Shown: piece after piece, positions 24,256 through 33,200 of the stretch
Layout: each line of letters opens with the position of its first letter
Position numbering within the stretch: position 1 is the first letter of the stretch
IMG/VR virus record: IMGVR_UViG_3300028298_000012
Span: 1 to 43,057 of that record
Strand: one strand, 5' to 3'
DNA: 43,057 nt
Source of the DNA: a virus
Notes under the pieces: model-generated
The model's input: the letters and a program-made list of their open reading frames with translations, nothing else
What the model was told of the DNA's origin: nothing
Database searches by the model: none
Program-made: the position numbers and the translations under genes

Positions 24256-27200
24256 TCCGAACATCACGAAGGTACAACCCGGAGACGACCGAGCTTTGCT
24301 GGACGACGTCCCGCCGATAAACATGCTATCTTTTGACCTGGAGACCCCCGACGCCGCCCCGGACGAGTTCAAGGGTGCGGCTGCCCGGCGCATATCCGAG
24401 GCATTCAAGGTGCCCGATCCAGACGGCAGGATGTGGAGACACGACAAAGGCGCATTCCCGACTGGCTCCGAATATCTCGACTACATGCGCGGCATGGTCA
24501 AGAGCGGCGACATCTTCGAGTATTCAGCCACGCCCGAACTCAAGGAATTTGTAAAGGCCGACGCCGCCGGACGGCTCGCCCTCGCGAGGAAGGCCAAAGG
24601 CTTCACGGAGACGATATCAGGCGCAATCTCCAAAGCTATCACGCCGGAAGGCTATGGGCTCCAGGACAACGCCCGGGAACTCGCCGGAGCACCGCCGGAG
24701 ATAATCGAGGCGAACCGCAGAATGAGAATGCGGAAAGAATTCGTGAGCATGGGCAACGCCGAACCATCCACAGAAGACAACGCCGACCGCGCCGCCATGG
24801 ATGCGTGGCGGCAGAAAAGGGACGACGCCACCCTCATCGAGGAGCACCACGGGAAGCTCATGGACTCGAATACCGCACTCCTTTATCTCAATCTCGCACC
24901 GTCCCTATCCGACAAAGGCCGCGAGATAGCCGCCAATGCATTCAAGGACAGGAAGCTGTCCGGGAGCGACATCGCGGACTTCCAGCGGCTCGACGAAAAC
25001 GAGCAAGCCATCATCGCCAAGCTGGCGCGGATGGCGCGCAAGCCCGTCGAAGGCACCTTCTTCAACACGATGGGCGACGCGGGCATCGGCTTCCTCAACG
25101 GGATACTCTCGACGCCCGCCCAAGCCATGGAGCAGCTCGGCTCCGTCGACCGCAAGATATTCGGGAAGATGTCCGGCATCGTGGACGACGCGGAACTCAA
25201 CCGCCGGGCCCGAGAAAAACAGAGGCTCATGGAGGCCCTCGACGATCCGGTGGGCATCAATCCGTCAGGAGCCGAGCACGGCTATCTCGCCCGCGCCATC
25301 GTCGGGGCGGCCTCGACGCTGCCCTATATGGCTTATGCCTCCATCCCCTACGCCGGAGGTGCCGTGATCGCCGCGCAGTTCATGCAGCAAGTGGACGACC
25401 AGATCGCACAGGAAGGCGGCGACGTGTACGGAAAGGGCCTGGAAGGGTTCGCTTACCAGCTCGTCGCGGGCGCGCTGTATTGCGGCGTGGAAAAAGTCCA
25501 GGCGCTCCCGATATTCGGCAAGGACATTGGCCTCACCAAGAAACTGATGTTTGTCAAACTCTTCTCCAGACACGGCGCGGCCGCAGCCGAGAAGGTCGTG
25601 CTACACATCGGAAAAGACACGTTCGAGGAATCGCTCGAGGAAGGCGTGCAAGGAATCATTCAGCAGCATGCGGCCTCCGTCGGGCTTGACCGCGGCCCGG
25701 GATGGCGCGAATCCATCAATCAAGGAATCGGCGACTTTACGGAATCCCTCGGCACGATGGGCATCATCGCCGGCATCGGCGCGGGTAAGCAGGCTTATTC
25801 CGCGCGGTCAGCCTCCGGAAAGGATGTCTTACGGGATGCCGTCGTCAACGCCGGGCGGCGCGAATCGTTCCTCCTCGCGGATAACCCGTATGCCGGACGC
25901 GCGTCCGAAGAAGCATCAAGAGAAGCCCATAACGAGATTTATGCCGAGGCCGGCCGTTACAAGGTCGCCTGGGACAAGGGCGGCACGGCGGCGCTCATCA
26001 AGCAGTTCGGCATGAGCGAAGACCAGGCCGCCCTGATCAGCCGCGCCTTTAGCGCGGACACGGAAGCGGAAAACGCCGACAACTTCATCCAGGGCCGGAA
26101 CATCTTCATGCGCACGGCTGGCAAGGGCGCCGCATACGTGGAGGACACCCCGGAGAGCATCCGCGCGCTCGTGGCCGAGTCCGGCGCACAGGCCAAGGAA
26201 AAGCTCATGGAGCGGGGCTACACCGAGACAGGCGCGGCCCGCGTGTCGGAATACTACACTGCTGAAACGGATAGCCGGAAACTTTTGGAAGGCGTCATCA
26301 AAGACATCGCCGCCCGACGCGCCGCTGAGTGGGCGCAGCCCGCGGCTGCCGACGCACGGGCGAAGGACGCAGCGGACATCGCTGCCGAACTCCAGCCCCT
26401 ACGCTCCATCTACCAGCGGGCCGGCACCTCCGAAAACGCGGTCAAAGCGTTCAACGAACTCAAATTCACGCCCGACCAATCCAAGCGCATGGTGGAAATC
26501 TTCGACCAAGAGCACAAACTCGCCACGTCGCCGCAAGCCGCCGCCGCCTTTCGCGCGGCCTACCTCGACAGCTCCGAAGAGGAGACCGCCGCCGAACGCC
26601 TGAAGCGCATGACGGGCTTCGAGAGCGAAGCCGCGCCGGAACACGGCGAGGGAGCCGCCCGGCTCACCCTCAAGGATAACGACGGTACCGTCAAAGGTCG
26701 GATCCTCTACCTCCCCGGCCAAGAGGAAACCTTCGACCCCGAGAGCCGTCACGCCTGGGAGGCGGTCAACGCCGCGCTCCCCGGCATCGTCTCCGCCGAC
26801 GAATGGCAAGCCTTTGCGCCCGAGCAGCGAAAAGCCTTCGCCGACGCGTACGGCATCCGCGCGCGCGGCGGCTTCCAGGTGATCGACGAGAACGACCCCG
26901 CCATCCAAGCCGACGGCACCCAGGCCGACCTGCTCACCGGCAAGCTCACGCTCGCCCCTGACGCGCCGTCAGCCACGCTCTACCACGAAGCCACCCACGC
27001 CTGGCTGGCCGTCATGCGCCGCACCGGAAAACTCACCCCTGCCGACATCCAGAAGCTGCAGGCCCGCTACGGCATCGCACACGACGACACGGCTTGGTTT
27101 GACGAAGAAAAGTTTGCGGACGACATCCGCGAAATCGGCGCGGGCCGGGACTTTACCCCCGACCGTTCCATCGCTTCCCGCTTCATCGCGGCGGTCAGAC

Positions 27201-30200
27201 GCTTCGCCGGGACTGCCCGTAATGAACAGGCGCAGCGCAAGGCCTCTTCGGATGCGCTACAGTCGCTCTACGAAAACATCGTGTATGGCCGCGCCTTCGA
27301 CGGCGTGGGCGACCTGAAGGCGCTGACAGCGGCAAAGACCGCCACAGACGCAGCGGCAACCGCCGGACAAGCGGCCGACCCCATGGCCGGAGCCTCGACC
27401 GCCAAAGCCGAAGCACAAACAGGGGACGTCCCAGCAACCACAGAAGACGGCGCGAAGAAACAAACCGATCAAAAGAAGCCGAAAACGAAACAGGACGGAA
27501 CATCCTGGACTGCCGCGACTCCGCAGGGAAACCTCCGCGTCAGCGGTTACTGGCTCATCGCCCCCCGCGACCACTTCATCAGTGACACGGATCCGCGTTA
27601 TGACTTCTCGCTCCAGGGGCGCACCCGCGACACGACATCCGCAAGCGCGGAGCAGGTCGCCGCGATTGCCGCGCAGGGCACGTTTGACGCGCTGCGCCTC
27701 CTGGATTCCCCGGATACCGCGAACGGGGCCCCCGTTGTCTCCCCCGTCACACTGAAAAACCCAGACACCGGCAAAAAAGAAACCTATTACATGGTCCTTT
27801 CCGGCAACGGACGCTTTCGCGCTCTGGATAAGATTGATATGGACAACCGGGGCGACGAATACCGCAACCCAGTCAAGCTGTTCGCGGATGAACGCAACAT
27901 CCCGTATGCTGCCGCCGACATGACCGCCGAAGCCCGGCCACGCCTTGCGCGCGTGATCACCAAAAAAACCGTCGGAGCCACCCTCCAGCAGATCGCCGGA
28001 CTCTCCAACCAGAACGCCGTCCTGCAGATGACCGACGCCGAGCAGGCATCGACCGACGCGGAGCTGATCCAGCGGGATGACACCGCAGGGCTGTTCAGTG
28101 CGAACAAAGACGGTCTGCCCTCGAAGACGGGAAGCGATGCGTTCTTCTCATGGTTTGCCCGTGCGACCGGCGACGCCTCGCTGATCGACTCCAAGGGCAA
28201 TCCAACTCCCACGGCGCGCGACCGCGCACGCCGGGCCATGCTCGCCTTCGCCATCGGCAGCGGCGAAAACGGCAAGGCGACGGTCATGGCGTTTACCGAG
28301 AATGCGGACGCTCTCGGGCTCGACCGGCAGCGCGACGCGCTCCTGATGTCAGCAGGGACGCTTTCCTCCCTGGGGAACATGAAACCCGAATACAACCTCG
28401 CAGAGGAGCTGTCCCGCGCCGCCGCCGCCATGCTCGCCATCGCCCGCGACCGGAAAGCGGGCAAGACCGCCACCGCTGAAACCTTCCTGCAGCAAGGCGA
28501 CATGCTGAACCCGGCACCGGCCGCCACAGCGGAAACATTACGCATACTCGACTCCGGACGACCCTCCGAAGGTATTGCCGAGGCCTTCCGCAGATACGCC
28601 GACCTGGCGTCAAAGATCGACACCGCCACGCCCGACATGTTTGGCGAACCCCCCACACCCAAAGACACGCTGCTCAAAAAGGCGTTTGAGGATACTGCCG
28701 TTCCGGAAGGGGTCCGCTACAGCATCGCCATCGCCGCCCGACGCTATGCGCTGAGCGTCAACATGCCAGCGGAAGGGGAGAAGCTCCTCGCCGGTCAACT
28801 CGAATTTCTCTTTGCCCGCCAGATGGATCCGGAATATCGGCTCAAGATCCAACGCGCCACGGAAAAAGGTAAAGCCACGAAAAAGGCAAAAGAAGTCGCC
28901 CGAGTCATGGAGATCCGCGACGCGACCGCGCGCGCGCTGTCAGACCCCGGAGCCCCGGCTCTATGGCAGCAAGCCTTCGAGAAGGCGGGCGACACGGTCT
29001 CGCGCGTGATTCACGACTTCTTTATGCCGGACGGCCCACAGCGTTTCCCGTTGACGTTCGAAGGCAAGTCACTCATCGGAATGAAGATCAGGAGTTCCCA
29101 TGACATGGCCGCCCTGCTGATGCCATTACGCAACCCCTACCAGGAGAGTTCCAAAGCCATCTTCCTTGACGAAAACAACCGCGTCCTCGGTGCTGAAGTG
29201 GTAACCGTCGGGCTTCTCAACGCAACATCTGTTCACCCGAGAGAGATATTTAAACGCGGAGTGAAACTTGGAGCCAAAGGCATTGTATTCTCACACAACC
29301 ATCCGTCGGGCAATCCGACGCCATCAAAAGAAGACTGGACAATCACCGACAGACTCACAGAAGCAGGGAAGATTCTCGGCATAAATTACGTTGACCACAT
29401 CATCACCAACGGGAATACATTCTATTCATTCAAAGACGCAATGACGCATATTATCAGTGGAGACATGCCGGAATGGGAGGCTATCCCGGCGGGCAGCGGA
29501 GATAAGATTTCTCGCGCGTATGACGCGGCGTCACTCGCCAACGTGCTACGCCAGAGCCAAGGCGACTATATCCACGCCATCATGCTCGATACACAAACGC
29601 GTATTGCCGCCGTCCATCGCATACCCTTTGACGCCAAAACAACATTACCGAAAGACGTCATGCGGTCCGTCTTCAGGGCCGCCGCAGGCAATGCCACATT
29701 CGGCATTATCCTCGACCTTACTGCAGAAGGGTTGACACGCGACACGGCAGAGTATCTGCACCGAATAATCTCAGAACAATCCCGCGTCATAGGCATGGAG
29801 CTCTTCGACTCGATCTATCAAGACAAAGGATGGGCGGTATCGATCAAAACCAGCGACAAAGAGGGGCTAATTTTGCCGCTCACCTCCAAGGCGGCAGAAA
29901 ACAAGGACGTGCGCTACAGTGTGACGGGCGAAAACGCACTCGACTGGATCCGCGAGTATTACGACGAATCGCACGGAGACCAGCAAGCTGGAAGCGAGCG
30001 AGACACAAAGGAGCGGCTGGCCGCTGAATACGCGGCCGTGGAAGCCGAGCACACCAACCCGAACGGAACCCGCAAGGACTCCTGGATGAAAGCGCCCAAC
30101 AGGGAGCGAACAAACCTTGAAGAGCGGCAATGGATAACCGTTAGAACGCCATCCTTCAAGGCATGGTTTGGAGATTGGGAAACGGATCCCAAAGGCGCAA

Positions 30201-33200
30201 GCCGGGTCATCAATAAAAACGGGGAGCCCAAAGTCGTTTACCACGGAACCTACTTTGCGGGCTTCGCTGAGTTTAAGCAGCAGGCGGACACCGAACCCGG
30301 AGGAACCGGCCTGGTTCTCGGGCACTATTTCAGCAGCAATCCGGATATAGCGGTAACCTACGCGGGAACGATGACACGCGCCGACGCGTTTTCAGATGTG
30401 GGCTTTTATGGCGTCCCAGTCGATACCTACGCAGGCATCTATCCGGTTTTCATTAACATCCGGAATCTCAAAAAATATGATTTCCAGGGAGAGGACTGGA
30501 ACCAATACGACGACGAACGCACCGGGATGGAGACAACGCGCACCCTTGCGCGACGCGCGATGAAGGCCGGCGCGGACGGAGCTATCTTTGAAAACGTCGT
30601 GGACATGGGCGGGTTTATGGATCACCTCGAGGATGAGTTTGTTTCAGACGACATTTATGTGGTCTTTGCGGAAAACAACATCAAGAGCGCCACGTCGAAT
30701 ATCGGTAGCTTCTCGCCCGAAACAGAGGATATCCGTTACAGCGTCCAGACGCGGAGACTTGAACCGATGATGCTCCCGGATAGCATGGCCGAGGTTTTCA
30801 CATCGACCAGTGTATCCGCCCTCTCACAAACCAAGTTCAAAGAGGAGCGCGCCCAGCACAAAGCTTTCCGCGACATCGAGGATTGGGAACGAGCCGAGAC
30901 CTACGCAAGGCAACTCACCAAGAAGCAGGACACGCTATTACTCGGCCAGTACCTGCTCGCCAAGTATCACGGCGACAATGCTTGCGCAAAAGCCGTTGTC
31001 GATAAATGGGCGAAGCCATCCGAAGCCTTGCGGTTAAAATCAGTCATCGGAGACATGGGACTCCTGAAACCCGTCATCACGGCGGCAATCACCCAGAAAG
31101 AAGGCAATCACGTCAACAAGATTCCCGCGATGTACGCCGCATGGATCGCCAAACAGATTGGCGGCTACACTTCCGCACCGATGAGAAAAATCAAAGGCAG
31201 CCCCAACACAAACGCATCGATGGGCAACCGCATCAATGATCCCGCCGAATTCATAGGAGGCGACGACATTGACTCCGTTTCCCCCGTCATCATGGTGGAT
31301 GACGTGTTGACAAGCGGAAACACGATGTGGACTGCGTACGAGGCGCTGAAGGCCAAAAACCCAAACGCGAATGTAGTGGCTTTTGCTGCGCTGGCATTCA
31401 GCAGGTTCACACAAAATATCCGGCCGACGCAAAAACAGTTGACCGGCTTTTGGAAAAAGTCTAAACTCACACCCACATCCTTCAAGGAGCGTATCGGAAA
31501 TGACATCAACAAACTTACCGGAACAGAAATCCAATGCTACATCCTCACCGGAGCAGCCGGTCCGGACGGGGCAACAAGATTCTTTACGCCCCCAGACAAC
31601 GGAGGAGGACGTTCTGACAGTGGAGGCAAACGAGGGGATGGAATGGGCGGCGAAGGCGTACGGCGTCCCGATCTTTCGCAAATCCGCTACAGCCTAGACC
31701 ACACAGGCCGCGCCTACGACAAGGAAGACGCGGTCGTAGGACTCATGGCCTACTCGGCATTTAAGGGGACGCCGTTCCCCAGCCGGAACACGATCGCTCT
31801 CTATGCCCAGGGAATCGGCCTTGACTCTTATGATTACGACAAGCTGGCTGACCGGGCCCGGACGCTTGCGAGCAATACCGAAGATTCCGCCATCCGAAAA
31901 GCCGCCGCCTCCGCAGACCCGGCAAAAACCGCCTACGCCATCGGAGAGTTTTCACGTAGAGCCGCCCGCGCCTACGTCCGCGCTGGCGCAAGCGAGGGCG
32001 AACGGCTCGCCCGGAGCGCGGATCGCATCCAGGGAATGACCGAGGCGAATGTCCGCAAAACCATGCAACTCATGACCGGCGCGGACTATGCCTCCATTGA
32101 AACCGACACAGCCATTGACATCGCAGCCACCATCCTTTACGCCGACCCCAAGAAATTCAACCCTCAGGCCGAGGACGAGAAAAAACAGGCGGCGGCCGGC
32201 GCAACCACTGGCGCGGATTCCTCGGACACGGAGAATCCCGCCGAAGCCGACAACGCAAACCCCGAGACGGATGAAGACACACCCGGCCTGACCGATAAGC
32301 AGCGTGCCGAGATCACGCGCAAGCGCGCCGAACGCGAAGCCCGTATCCAGGGCTACCTTGACGCCGCCGCCAAACGGGGCACGGACAACCGCTTCCAGGA
32401 AGAAGAACGCCGCCGCAAGGCCAGGGAAGCGAAAGCCGCCGAAGGGAATACCGACAGCGCAGCGGCCGACGACCCCGGGGCGGGTGACGCCGCGTCAGGT
32501 GTGACGCCCGAGACGGTGACGCAGGAACACACGGACACCAGTCCAGCCCTCCCGGTCGAGTTCACAGACAAATGGGACGCCGCCGCCTTCCTGCGCGTCT
32601 GGGCCTTCGACCGCTTCAATCGCGATAACCCGAACCGGCTGACCCGCGACATCACGAAAGACCGCGTCGCCGTGGAATTCTACCGGAAGACCGCCGTGCA
32701 GGAACTGAACGAACTCGCCCGTAAGCTGCTCGAGCCCGGCTATAAGCGCGAAATCGTCCTGATGGACATCGCCTCTATCGCGCCAGGTCTCAAAGTCAAT
32801 GAGATCGAACGCAAGAGCGCGTACGTCTTCGGCCGCCTGAACCGCTACGCCGTCCGCGAGGGGACGAAGTCGCTCATCAAAAAATTCAAGAACGAAATCA
32901 AACGCCAATATATCAAGGGCGAGAAGTTCGAGGAGCTCGGCGTTGACCTCGGCCGCACGATTACCGGCGGTGTCGAAGAGGACGCACGTTACGTCGCCCG
33001 TATCTGTGAGCTGTCCGAGAAGCACGCCGAAGGCGAAATCTCCACGCTCACACGTGAAGAGAATCGGCTTAAGGCGATCATCAATGAGCGCGAGAACCTG
33101 ACCGACATCGACGGCAACCCTCTCGCTGTCGGCGATGACGACATGCAGCTCCGGAAGGCGCAACGCCAGCTTGCGCTGCTGACCCAGTACGGCGGCATGG

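Noticed and set aside
23125-24447. 440-residue leftward ORF opposite the gp15-like gene
   Set aside because: Mirror reading of a GC-rich coding region; composition is unlike real proteins, no start signal, and it overlaps two convincing genes.
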